8,447 nt of DNA from an uncultured euryarchaeote (GCA_937897365.1 CALCOP010000131.1:1-8447); one strand, 5' to 3'; counted from the stretch's first letter, positions 1 through 6,820 are shown. The notes: a model not told the origin generated them from the sequence alone. Program-made: numbers and translations.

Positions 1-1251
1 AGAGCCGTCTTCTGCAACATCTTGCGATGCGATGAAAGTGCCTTCTAATGCACTGTGCAGTGCTTCAACAGCAACACCAGCTGGTTGAGAAGATTCCATC
101 GATTCTAACTCCTCTTGAGAAAAAAATGAGTTCATTTCATCATCGACTCTATAGAGTTCTTCAGCCGTTAAAGATTCAACTTCGTTTGACTTTTCAAACC
201 AAAGCGTAAGCTCAGAAGAATCGATTTCAAATATTTCTTCAGAGAGAGAAAATATTCCAATCGGTTCAACATCAGTCCAATCATTTTGATCTTCACCTGC
301 AAAGAGGCAAACCGAACCGTCGTGGGATGCGACAAGCATGTTCGGCATCCCTTGGTGTTCAATTTTCCATTCAGCCCCATCTGCATTTCTTCCATAAATG
401 TAAAACCATGCAGATGCAACAATTGATTGTCGACAAAAAAGCAATTTTTGAATAGGATAACCACATGAAAGACGAGACTCAAACCTGTATGAATCACCAG
501 AGAGGACTTCCACAACTTCACCGTCATCAAATCCACAAAGAAATCCCTCTGTACTGGGTATTGTGTGAAGTAACCGGCTTTTTACGTCCACTCGATGAAG
601 AAGTCGTTGTTGATCGATGTCCCAAATTTCAATTTCTAAAGCCTCTTCCTCTCCACCAACAAGAGCATATCCCTCTCTACCCAAAACAAGATGATTGTTC
701 TTATCACAGCCGAGGCAAGTAATCGACTCTCCAGTCTGGCCTCGAGCAGGACGTGACCATAAGCAATTGCCATTTTTAAGTGCTTGAACTTCGCCGCTTT
801 CATAAGCTAAAATCAAGTAATCACCTACGGTTGAAATTCGTAAAATATCGTGATATTTTTGGGTCAATACGACTTCGGTGCCATCATAATTAACCAGGTG
901 TAATCGACCTAATCCATCGATGAGGGCAAGGTGATTTGGAAGTTCGTGCAAATCAAAACCACCAGCGCCAATTTCAATTTGCCAAATGATTTCACCTTTC
1001 GAATCTAAACATGTGAGTCCTACTTCGTCATCGAGAACAAAGATTTGACCCTTGCGTAAAACAACAGAGCGGATGAAAGCTGGAGCGTTCCAGGAGCCTG
1101 TCGGTGTCAAAACTCCTTTGACTTCTTTAGCAATGAAAAGTCGACCATCACTTTCAGCCCATACAGCAAAATCACCCTTTGAGGATAATTCCAGTGCGGT
1201 CACTTTTGCCTCTGGTTTGAAGGCGATATTGACCGAATGGGTAGCGAGCAT
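1..1251 (-). CDS. Beta-propeller-like (WD40/PQQ-type) repeat protein, C-terminus cut by window edge
   Basis: An open frame of 417 codons without a stop runs from the ATG at 1251 to the window edge, so the C-terminus is missing. An in-frame TAA lies a few codons upstream and there is no other ATG, which fixes this start. The protein is built of repeated short beta-strand units, about seven by eye, such as GDFAVWAESDGRLFIA, NHLALIDGLGRLHLVNYDG and GFLCGFDDGEVVEVLSG. Each has a hydrophobic strand, a D/E-G turn and a second strand, as in WD40 or PQQ-like propellers. After about residue 340 the repeats give way to an acidic, probably non-propeller tail (for example DDEMNSFFSQEELESMESS). There is no signal peptide or membrane segment, so it is probably a cytoplasmic scaffold or binding protein. 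It lies 54 bases behind the ThiI-like gene on the same strand and could share its transcript. The fold class is inferred from repeat pattern only; the ligand or partner is unknown. Confidence 0.75.
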   Translation of the reverse strand, partial: MLATHSVNIAFKPEAKVTALELSSKGDFAVWAESDGRLFIAKEVKGVLTPTGSWNAPAFIRSVVLRKGQIFVLDDEVGLTCLDSKGEIIWQIEIGAGGFDLHELPNHLALIDGLGRLHLVNYDGTEVVLTQKYHDILRISTVGDYLILAYESGEVQALKNGNCLWSRPARGQTGESITCLGCDKNNHLVLGREGYALVGGEEEALEIEIWDIDQQRLLHRVDVKSRLLHTIPSTEGFLCGFDDGEVVEVLSGDSYRFESRLSCGYPIQKLLFCRQSIVASAWFYIYGRNADGAEWKIEHQGMPNMLVASHDGSVCLFAGEDQNDWTDVEPIGIFSLSEEIFEIDSSELTLWFEKSNEVESLTAEELYRVDDEMNSFFSQEELESMESSQPAGVAVEALHSALEGTFIASQDVAEDGS

Positions 1252-1305
1252 GAATCGTTGAAGGCCTTACGACAATTAACCTCATCCCTTGTTTGATCTG
1301 AGATT

Positions 1306-2235
1306 TCATTCAAACCAAGAAGTATTATCTGGATGAGCCGGATGTCGGCTGGGATCATTGAGATGTTTCCATAATGCCTGCTTCTCTCTTTTCGTCCATC
1401 CACAGAGAGGTTCGAGTGTTGAAAGTGGTGTTGTTTTTATTGCTTTTTCACGGCGTTGGATATGCGGTTGAGCTTGCTCAAGAGTAAGTCCTACGACACC
1501 CCATGCTGGGCGTTGAAACATTTCGCCATGCTCATCCTTCGTCCGACTTCGAACACCAAGGAATGGATCCCATTTCAAGAGCAATTCTACAAATTCTGAT
1601 TTTGAATCCATTACCGGGATAATTCGTGAACCTCGACGCATAATTAGGAAGGAACTCAGTGCATCCTCTTTGGTTTGGAGTTGCGCCAATACATCGCCTT
1701 GAACGCCAGTTGGTAATCCGCCCGGACCTTGAATTCGCCTCTCAATTGAAGAGACTGCAGAGGGTTCCAGAATAATTTTCACCCACCAATCAGGATTAGA
1801 CAAATCAACAGACAGAGAAGGATCTTTCTCGATCAACGCTGCACCGAGGGCACGAGCATATGACTGCGAATCCCACTCACCTTTTTTTCCCAGTCGTTTA
1901 ACGCGTACTCCAAATGTTCTCTCTTGCCCAACACGTTCATGGCGATTGAGAAGAAGTTCAGAAATTCGTTTCGGATCTGAATCTTTTGAGAGTTGAACCA
2001 TCCGATCAATCGCAACAATGCCGAGCCCGTGACAGATTAAATCCTCAACAACGTCGGTAGGCGCTGTTGAGTAAATCACATCAAAATCTCGTAATCTGTC
2101 ACGGACTAAGGGTACCGAGGAGTTTTCAGCAAGTTTCACAAGATTTCTTCTCAATGAACGTTGAAAAGAGCGACGAACGACTTTTGATTTGAGACCCAAT
2201 TCTCCGAAGCGAAGAATCCAGGATTGTTGGGTCAT
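1306..2235 (-). CDS. ThiI-like THUMP-domain protein with degenerate PP-loop domain
   Basis: A 309-residue relative of ThiI, the tRNA 4-thiouridine synthetase. The N-terminus has the ThiI ferredoxin-like signature (ILRFGELGLKSK, residues 7-18), followed by a THUMP RNA-binding domain (about 60-165). The linker GPGGLPTGVQGDVL (170-183) matches the entry to the ThiI PP-loop domain. Where ThiI has the ATP-binding SGGxDS loop, this protein reads QTKEDAL (187-193). The later GESLGQVASQT-type motif survives only as GLTLEQAQPH (249-258), and EPLCGWTKREK (275-285) corresponds to the RPLIGxDKxEI stretch. The enzyme domain is therefore shortened and lacks key residues, and there is no CxxC pair as in archaeal ThiI. 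The family is usually about 380-480 residues. Start: SD GAGG lies 7 bases upstream and overlaps the purF stop TGA, so translation may be coupled. Probable role: tRNA-binding adaptor or partner without adenylation activity (inference). Confidence 0.8.
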   Translation of the reverse strand: MTQQSWILRFGELGLKSKVVRRSFQRSLRRNLVKLAENSSVPLVRDRLRDFDVIYSTAPTDVVEDLICHGLGIVAIDRMVQLSKDSDPKRISELLLNRHERVGQERTFGVRVKRLGKKGEWDSQSYARALGAALIEKDPSLSVDLSNPDWWVKIILEPSAVSSIERRIQGPGGLPTGVQGDVLAQLQTKEDALSSFLIMRRGSRIIPVMDSKSEFVELLLKWDPFLGVRSRTKDEHGEMFQRPAWGVVGLTLEQAQPHIQRREKAIKTTPLSTLEPLCGWTKREKQALWKHLNDPSRHPAHPDNTSWFE

Positions 2236-2244
2236 CGAAACGCC

Positions 2245-3786
2245 TCAATCAGCATTATCGTTATGCATGTCGACGATTTCATCGTCTTCACTCGATTCTT
2301 TTTTCGCCGTATCATTACGGGAATTAAACAATTTTTCAAGATACGCCTCATCGATGTTGCCAGTAACATATTCCCCATTGAAACAACTGGTATCGAATCG
2401 CGCTGGTGGATGTTCACCGATAGAAGTCGCCTCAATCAAATCTTCAAGGTTTTGATAAAACAGCCGGTCGCTACCAATGATCGAATTAATTTCATCAACG
2501 GATTTGCCGTTTGCAATAAATTCAGTTACTGCAGGCATATCAATTCCGTAGACATTCGGATATCGAACTGGAGGTGCTGCTGAAGCGAAGTAAACTTTCT
2601 TTGCACCAACATCACGAGCCATTTCAATGATTTGTGCACTGGTCGTTCCCCGAACAATAGAATCATCCACAAGAAGTATGTTTTTCCCTGAAAATTCATG
2701 CTCAATTGCGTTGAGTTTACGACGAACTGACTTTTCTCTTAACGCTTGACCAGGCATGATAAATGTTCGACCGACATACCGGTTTTTGACAAAACCTTCA
2801 CGATAAGGTACATCCAAGGCATCAGCCATTTGGAGAGCGGCAATTCTCCCAGAATCGGGAACTGGAATGACGGCATCAATGTCATGGTCGGGCCATTGTT
2901 CAAGTATGCGTTTTGCCAAAACATCTCCTTGATTTAACCGTGCGTGATAAACCGAGATGCCATCAATAACTGAATCTGGCCGAGCAAAGTAAACGTGTTC
3001 GAAAATACACGGTGATGCTTCAACTTTTTCAGAACATTGACGTTGAAAGAAGTGACCTGAGGTGGAAATAAAAATCGCTTCACCCGGCTCCACATCTCGC
3101 ACTATTTCAAAACCAAGTGCAGTAATTGCAACAGATTCACTGGCGACCATCCATTCGGTTTCATCACCAATTTCTCGCTTTCCAAAAATAAGCGGTCGAA
3201 TACCGTGTGGGTCGCGGAATGCGAGTAATCCATATCCGGAAATAATCGAAACACAAGCGTAACTTCCCTCAACGCGCTTGTGAAGGTTATGTACCGCACT
3301 AAACACCGTTTCAATATCAAGATGAGGAGCACCTTCAATGGAAAGATTCGTCGAATTCATACTTAACTCAACTGCGAGCATATTCAGTAAGAGTTCTGAG
3401 TCACTTGTCGTGTTCATATGACGGTGGTGGTTATCGGTTAATTGAATATGAAGTTCGGATGCATTGGTAAGGTTTCCATTATGAGCGAGACCGAGACCAT
3501 AGGGGGAATTGACATAGAATGGTTGAGCCTCTGAACGTGATGAAGAGCCCGCAGTAGGATATCGAACATGACCGATACCAATGTGACCTTGAAGGCGGCG
3601 CATGTGACGGGTGTAGAAAATGTCCGATACAAGCCCCTTTGATTTGCGCAAGCGGAATTGACCCTCGAAATCGGTCATGATTCCTGCAGCATCTTGGCCT
3701 CGATGTTGAAGCACTGTAAGTCCGTCGTAGATCAATTGGTTAACATGGACATTGTTACGCCCAACGATTCCAATGATGCCACACAT
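2245..3786 (-). CDS. purF: Amidophosphoribosyltransferase, Escherichia-type
   Basis: First step of purine synthesis: PRPP plus glutamine gives 5-phosphoribosylamine, glutamate and pyrophosphate, in the cytoplasm. At 513 residues it is full length. It starts MCGIIGIVG, so Cys2 becomes the N-terminal glutaminase nucleophile once Met is removed. Glutaminase motifs follow (QHRGQDAAGI 27-36, GHVRYPTAG 72-80, HNGNL 102-106). The phosphoribosyltransferase half has GFVKNRYVGRTFIMPGQ (331-347) and the PRPP loop LLVDDSIVRGTTS (371-383). Of the four cysteines that hold the Fe-S cluster in Bacillus-type enzymes, C260 and C468 remain, but the PCFYGID site is PNVYGID (N411) and the fourth is D465. There is also no propeptide before Cys2. 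It is therefore the cluster-free type, and many segments, including the ending (EIVDMHNDNAD), resemble E. coli PurF as I remember it. SD GAGG is 7 bases before the ATG. It lies 70 bases behind L37e and 9 bases before the ThiI-like gene. Confidence 0.97.
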   Translation of the reverse strand: MCGIIGIVGRNNVHVNQLIYDGLTVLQHRGQDAAGIMTDFEGQFRLRKSKGLVSDIFYTRHMRRLQGHIGIGHVRYPTAGSSSRSEAQPFYVNSPYGLGLAHNGNLTNASELHIQLTDNHHRHMNTTSDSELLLNMLAVELSMNSTNLSIEGAPHLDIETVFSAVHNLHKRVEGSYACVSIISGYGLLAFRDPHGIRPLIFGKREIGDETEWMVASESVAITALGFEIVRDVEPGEAIFISTSGHFFQRQCSEKVEASPCIFEHVYFARPDSVIDGISVYHARLNQGDVLAKRILEQWPDHDIDAVIPVPDSGRIAALQMADALDVPYREGFVKNRYVGRTFIMPGQALREKSVRRKLNAIEHEFSGKNILLVDDSIVRGTTSAQIIEMARDVGAKKVYFASAAPPVRYPNVYGIDMPAVTEFIANGKSVDEINSIIGSDRLFYQNLEDLIEATSIGEHPPARFDTSCFNGEYVTGNIDEAYLEKLFNSRNDTAKKESSEDDEIVDMHNDNAD

Positions 3787-3856
3787 TGCTTTGCCTCAAC
3801 TCCATCGAGTGCTTGACGCTTTGTAGCCATTGCGGCTGAGAACCATATCCTTCGCC

Positions 3857-4036
3857 TCAAGCTTTAGGACGGTGAGCCTTCTTAGACCAGCTGAATTTAC
3901 GCATGCGGGATGTTTCGCCATATCCGCATGATGCACAAACTGATTTTTGCTTGTGGTAAGCGTTACGTCCACAACGACGGCAACGAATATGTGCAGTCTT
4001 TTGTCGCTTACCCATGGACGGAGTACCTTTCGACAT
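3857..4036 (-). CDS. rpl37e: Large-subunit ribosomal protein L37e
   Basis: A 59-residue zinc-ribbon protein of the archaeal/eukaryotic 50S/60S subunit, starting MSKGTPSMGKRQK and ending AHRPKA. Both zinc knuckles are intact: CRRC (C19, C22) and CASC (C34, C37). The family signature HIRCRRCGRNAYHKQK is clear, and the high Lys/Arg content fits rRNA binding. The start at 4036 is supported by GGTG placed 5 bases upstream (AGGTG at 4042-4046, read on the minus strand). In many archaea an Lsm gene precedes L37e; here the upstream neighbours are two membrane-protein genes instead. purF follows after 70 bases and may be cotranscribed. A longer open frame overlapping at 3796-4044 is only a shadow of this gene. 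Confidence 0.97.
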   Translation of the reverse strand: MSKGTPSMGKRQKTAHIRCRRCGRNAYHKQKSVCASCGYGETSRMRKFSWSKKAHRPKA

Positions 4037-4113
4037 AGAAGCACCTGTATAGCCGCTCCACCGACCTCCCCCTTATGAAACCGACGGCTGACATCTCGTG
4101 ATGGAGCCGTGGG
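4037..4113 (-). promoter_or_regulatory. Possible L37e promoter and leader
   Basis: The 77-base gap before L37e carries an AT-rich TATA-like element, TTTCATAAG on the minus strand (4072-4080), about 36-44 bases before the ATG. This could give a short leader containing the GGTG ribosome site. A G-rich stretch (GGGGGAGG, 4064-4071) lies just downstream of it. The call is by eye from spacing and composition only. Confidence 0.3.
4081..4113 (-). terminator. Stem-loop directly after the membrane-gene pair
   Basis: Immediately after the TAA at 4114-4116 the minus strand can fold into an imperfect stem: a 6-bp arm (ACGGCT with AGCCGT, 4105-4110 with 4084-4089) and a 4-bp inner arm (CATC with GATG, 4100-4103 with 4092-4095), closed by loop ACGA. 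Two further C-G pairs flank it beyond a C-C mismatch. TTTC follows. It could end or process the membrane-operon transcript before L37e. Archaea mostly terminate at T-runs rather than hairpins, so terminator is a tentative label. Confidence 0.35.
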
Positions 4114-4590
4114 TTATTCTTCCTCTAAATCGAAATCACTGCGAGGTTTCTGGGATGTGATTGCTGAAAAAGTCACACCCAAAGCGACGCAAACAGCCAA
4201 GAAAATGGCCCCTGATGAGACAAACATGTGAACGATATTATAGATCGCTTGAGCCCGAACAGAACCGTTATCTTCCAAGAGCATAGGACCTTGCCCGATG
4301 AAAAACCAAGTCGATAAAATTCCTAAGAGTGTTGCAAAAATCATGCCGACCAATGGTGCTAATGGTCTGTTCCTCGACTCTCCATAGAAAAACAGATTGC
4401 CGAGTAAAAACAGCGAACAGAGCGTATATGCTGTCAATGTAGCGTTGGCAAAACGGGTAAATGTAACGCCCGAATCAATTCCTTTGAACGAGCCGTAAAA
4501 CGTAATGTCCAAAGCAAGGATAAACAGGGGAGGAAGTAAGAACGCAAGGAGAATCATCCTCCATGTCATCGACAATGAGGATTCTTTCAT
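4114..4590 (-). CDS. Hypothetical membrane protein, four predicted transmembrane segments
   Basis: A 158-residue protein I do not recognise. Hydrophobic segments at about 10-30, 49-69, 78-98 and 117-141 predict four transmembrane helices. Short charged linkers lie between some of them (for example ESRNRP after helix 2), and the cytoplasm-like tail is acidic (SDFDLEEE). No catalytic or metal-binding motif is evident. Its ATG overlaps the stop of the upstream 7-TM gene by four bases (ATGA), which indicates translational coupling, so the two proteins probably form one complex. Both end in a run of glutamates. The function is unknown; assignment as an integral membrane protein is firm from hydropathy by eye. 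Confidence 0.75.
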   Translation of the reverse strand: MKESSLSMTWRMILLAFLLPPLFILALDITFYGSFKGIDSGVTFTRFANATLTAYTLCSLFLLGNLFFYGESRNRPLAPLVGMIFATLLGILSTWFFIGQGPMLLEDNGSVRAQAIYNIVHMFVSSGAIFLAVCVALGVTFSAITSQKPRSDFDLEEE

Positions 4591-5408
4591 TCCTCTTCAC
4601 CTCCAAGGTGATGTTGAATGACAGCTGATACCCTTTCCAGTTCCAATGCAGTTGGTGGTTCGATTGTTTTTGGTGGAGGCAGACTGCGTTCGTATGTATA
4701 AATCACGAAGGCAAAAACAAGTATAGAGAGGAGACTACCTGCAGCAATACCAGCCATATCTGCAACTGCCAACCAAAGGTTTTCTCTAAAATCATCCGCT
4801 TGAACCAATGGGCCGTCAATATTGAGGCCGAGTAGCAGGATAATCATGGACAGTACCGAAACAAAAAACATGGCATTCGACTCGGCTCTACGGCGGTCTC
4901 CAAGGGTCAGCAATGTTACTGCAGAACAAGAGGCTAAGCATGATGTCAATAATATGAAAGTCGGCCAAAACACATACCAGTAGGGATTGACTTCGTCAGG
5001 TGAAAGTTGAGGCGTGAGTATCCACCAATGCATTCCTGCTAACCAAACAAATCCTGCTCCACTCATCAATACTCCTAATCTGCGATCGCTTCGTGGTAAT
5101 TTCCCGACCGGCACATTGCCTGAAAATGAAATGAGATATATTCCAATAATGATCAACATGCAAGGACCAATAATTGCACCCAGTAAATGGCCGGCGGCAG
5201 TTGACGGCGAGGAAGGAACAGTCCAAGTGCTTAAACAAATCAGAATGATGCCGAAGAAGGCAAGAAATCGTCCATTTGTCGTCGTGGATTTAGAACGAGA
5301 AGACATTGAAAACCAAAGTCCCAAAGGCACCATAGCGATGGGTAACCAGAACAGAAGGAACGCCTTAAGCATCTCGTCCATACTGTCAACGAAGCCCTGT
5401 ATGTTCAT
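4587..5408 (-). CDS. Hypothetical membrane protein, seven predicted transmembrane segments
   Basis: A 273-residue protein I do not recognise. Hydrophobic stretches at about 14-34, 48-64, 75-95, 111-132, 144-168, 179-197 and 212-238 predict seven helices. Arg-rich loops (RSDRR at 106-110, DRRR at 171-174) mark likely cytoplasmic sides. Helix 5 carries two cysteines (SCLASC, 156-161), and one loop is aromatic-rich (NPYWYVFWP, 141-149). The C-terminal cytoplasmic tail is Pro-rich and then acidic (GGEEE). The start is supported by GGAG five bases before the ATG. It is the first gene of a coupled pair with the four-helix gene at 4114-4590 and is divergent from L44e. There is no heme, retinal-lysine or transporter signature that I can defend. 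Confidence 0.75.
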   Translation of the reverse strand: MNIQGFVDSMDEMLKAFLLFWLPIAMVPLGLWFSMSSRSKSTTTNGRFLAFFGIILICLSTWTVPSSPSTAAGHLLGAIIGPCMLIIIGIYLISFSGNVPVGKLPRSDRRLGVLMSGAGFVWLAGMHWWILTPQLSPDEVNPYWYVFWPTFILLTSCLASCSAVTLLTLGDRRRAESNAMFFVSVLSMIILLLGLNIDGPLVQADDFRENLWLAVADMAGIAAGSLLSILVFAFVIYTYERSLPPPKTIEPPTALELERVSAVIQHHLGGEEE

Positions 5409-5513
5409 TATCTCTCCCCCTGTTTCACTCGCAGTCTATCGAATTACCTTGGAGTTTGAATGCGACACGCCTAAATAGCCGACTCTTGTGGGCCGAATGC
5501 TTAAGGTGCTCTT
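5409..5513. promoter_or_regulatory. Divergent promoter region between the membrane pair and the L44e operon
   Basis: A 105-base gap separates two divergent operons. For the plus strand, CTAAATAG (5471-5478) is a TATA-like element that would place a transcription start near 5500, shortly before the L44e ATG at 5514. The leader then holds AAGGTG (5503-5508), so that GGTG ends five bases before the ATG. For the minus strand, GGGGGAGAG just before 5408 is a strong ribosome site, but no convincing TATA element is visible. Confidence 0.4.
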
Positions 5514-5798
5514 ATGGTCAAAATGCCACGTCAAGTCAAGCGTTACAGTCCATCTGCTGGTAAGCACACAATGCATACCATTGAGCGAGTCAAGAAGAAG
5601 CGTGCTTCTGAACTTCGTTGGGGTCAGCGCCGTTTCCGCCGCGTTATGGCCGGTTACCGTGGTTTCCCTCGTCCAAAACCTGATGGTCGTGAAAAGCCAA
5701 CCAAGCGAGTAAATATCCTCTACCGTTGTACTGAAACTGGCAAAGCGCACTACGCACCTTGCCGACGCTCTAAGAAGTTTGAACTGGTTGATAAGTGA
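5514..5798 (+). CDS. rpl44e: Large-subunit ribosomal protein L44e, zinc site mostly lost
   Basis: A 94-residue archaeal/eukaryotic-type protein of the large ribosomal subunit, close to the E-site tRNA in known structures. The signature SELRWGQRRFRRVMAGYRGF (32-51), then FPRPKPDG and KPTK, identify L44e, as does the ending KKFEL. In typical family members a zinc ribbon is made by CPxC near residue 12 and CxECG near residue 72. Here the first pair reads YSPSAGKHT (S12, A15) and the second CTETGKAH (C72 kept, T75), so three of four ligands are gone. A lone C83 remains. The start at 5514 is supported by GGTG five bases upstream; an internal ATG at codon 4 is a weaker alternative. It is first gene of an operon with S27e, aIF2-alpha and Nop10. 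Confidence 0.96.
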   Translation: MVKMPRQVKRYSPSAGKHTMHTIERVKKKRASELRWGQRRFRRVMAGYRGFPRPKPDGREKPTKRVNILYRCTETGKAHYAPCRRSKKFELVDK

Positions 5799-5809
5799 GT
5801 TGAATTAAT

Positions 5810-5980
5810 ATGGCAAAAAATTTCCTCAAAGTAATCTGCAAAGATTGTGGCAGTGAAGCAACCGTTTTCTCTCGAGCGACTACAGTTATTTCCTGTGGTG
5901 TTTGCGGAGCAACTCTTTCCATCCCGTCGGGTGGTAAAGCGAATCTTGTCGGATGCACCGTTTCAGAAGCACTTGAATGA
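5810..5980 (+). CDS. rps27e: Small-subunit ribosomal protein S27e
   Basis: A 56-residue zinc-ribbon protein of the archaeal 30S subunit, read from the sequence as ATG at 5810 to TGA at 5980. It begins MAKNFLKVICKDCGSEATVF. The four zinc ligands are intact: C10 and C13 (CKDC), C29 and C32 (CGVC). The family segment GATLSIPSGGKANL follows. The gene is 11 bases behind L44e and 15 bases ahead of aIF2-alpha, with a weak upstream ribosome site, so translation probably depends on coupling from L44e. Unlike its neighbour L44e, it has kept its metal site. Length is normal for the archaeal family. Confidence 0.96.
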   Translation: MAKNFLKVICKDCGSEATVFSRATTVISCGVCGATLSIPSGGKANLVGCTVSEALE

Positions 5981-5995
5981 GGAGGCAGAGCCTCT
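5981..5995 (+). promoter_or_regulatory. Shine-Dalgarno of aIF2-alpha inside a short hairpin
   Basis: The whole S27e/aIF2-alpha spacer can fold. GAGGC (5982-5986) pairs with GCCTC (5990-5994) across loop AGA, and a G-U pair at 5981/5995 can extend it. The stem includes the GGAGG ribosome site and ends one base before the ATG at 5996. It may hide the site unless ribosomes finishing S27e open it. The pairing is seen in the sequence; regulation is inference. Confidence 0.4.
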
Positions 5996-6781
5996 ATGTC
6001 TGAAGTCACCAACACGCCAAATGAAGGCGAACTCGTCGTGGTTTCTGTAACAACCGTCAAACAGAACGGCTGTTACGTTAAACTGGATGAATTTGAGGGT
6101 CTGGAAGGATTCATATTTATCGGTGAAATTGCCAGCGGATGGGTCAAAAATATCCGAATATATGTTCGGGAAGGTCAACGACTGATCTGTAAAGTTATGC
6201 GAACCCGTAAAGACGGGTCATCTCTCGAGCTTTCTCTCAAGTCCGTTTCTGAAGAACGACGTCGTGAGCGACTTCAAGAGTGGAAGAATGAACAACGTGC
6301 AAACCAATTGCTGAAAGTTTTAGCCGAAAAGGTAGGGTGGAATGAAGAAGATATCGCATCATCCAAACAAGAATTGATTGACGCATATGGTGGCCTTTAC
6401 GCTGCTTTTGAAGAGGCTGCAATGAATGAAGGCTCATTGGTCGATGCTGGTTTTGAAGGCGACTGGCTCAAGGATTTCATTGAAATTGCTGTCGAGAACA
6501 TCATTCCTGACTTTGTTGAAATCCGAGGAGTTCTCACATTGAGCATTAACGATATCAATGGTGTGGAAATTATTCAAAATGCCCTTCTTGCGGCTGAAGC
6601 ATTCTCTTCGGAAGAAGAAGAAATTGAAGTGCGATGCCACTACAATGGTGCACCTGAATATCGGATAGAACTGAAAGCACCTGATTTCAAAACCGCAGAA
6701 GCGGTTTGGGAAAATGCGACAAAATCATCACTCGACCATGTTCTATCTGCTGGTGGAGAAGCCACTTCATACCGTGAATGA
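5996..6781 (+). CDS. eif2a: Translation initiation factor aIF2 subunit alpha
   Basis: Alpha subunit of the heterotrimeric aIF2 that carries initiator tRNA to the small ribosomal subunit. At 261 residues it is close to the archaeal norm. Domain 1 (about 8-84) is an S1/OB fold with the diagnostic EIASGWVKNIRIYVREGQ (44-61) and ending LELSLKSVS. Domain 2 (about 85-170) is helical, with ERRRERLQEWKNEQRANQ at 87-104. Domain 3 (about 173-261) is the alpha/beta fold that contacts the gamma subunit (FVEIRGVLTLSIND). The ATG at 5996 follows GGAGG after ten bases, inside a small hairpin. It lies between S27e and Nop10, an order conserved in archaea. No truncation or frameshift is seen. Confidence 0.96.
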   Translation: MSEVTNTPNEGELVVVSVTTVKQNGCYVKLDEFEGLEGFIFIGEIASGWVKNIRIYVREGQRLICKVMRTRKDGSSLELSLKSVSEERRRERLQEWKNEQRANQLLKVLAEKVGWNEEDIASSKQELIDAYGGLYAAFEEAAMNEGSLVDAGFEGDWLKDFIEIAVENIIPDFVEIRGVLTLSINDINGVEIIQNALLAAEAFSSEEEEIEVRCHYNGAPEYRIELKAPDFKTAEAVWENATKSSLDHVLSAGGEATSYRE

Positions 6782-6820
6782 GGGCTCGACTGATAAACTT
6801 GAATTGCAACGGTGGTAGTA

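Noticed and set aside
168..722. Short frames on both strands inside the first 720 bases
   Set aside because: They overlap the continuous 417-codon propeller frame, which has repeat structure; the short ones have none.
1651..1677. Frameshift or sequencing error as the cause of the missing PP-loop motif in the ThiI-like gene
   Set aside because: Sequence on both sides stays in frame with recognisable ThiI-like segments (GPGGLPTGVQG before, FLIMRRG after), so a local frameshift is unlikely.
2224..2583. 119-codon plus-strand frame opposite the purF 3' end
   Set aside because: purF is unambiguous here through its conserved C-terminal motifs; the antisense frame has no recognisable product.
3796..4044. 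82-codon open frame on the minus strand over L37e
   Set aside because: It is in another frame of the clear L37e gene, has no family features, and its reading is composition-driven.
5014..5478. 154-codon open frame on the plus strand opposite the 7-TM gene
   Set aside because: It is antisense to a coherent membrane protein with a good ribosome site, and its product shows no domain or hydropathy pattern. It is a shadow.
6812..6820. GTG start for Nop10 adding three residues
   Set aside because: The ATG at 6821 matches the family N-terminus and the upstream GGTGG spacing better.
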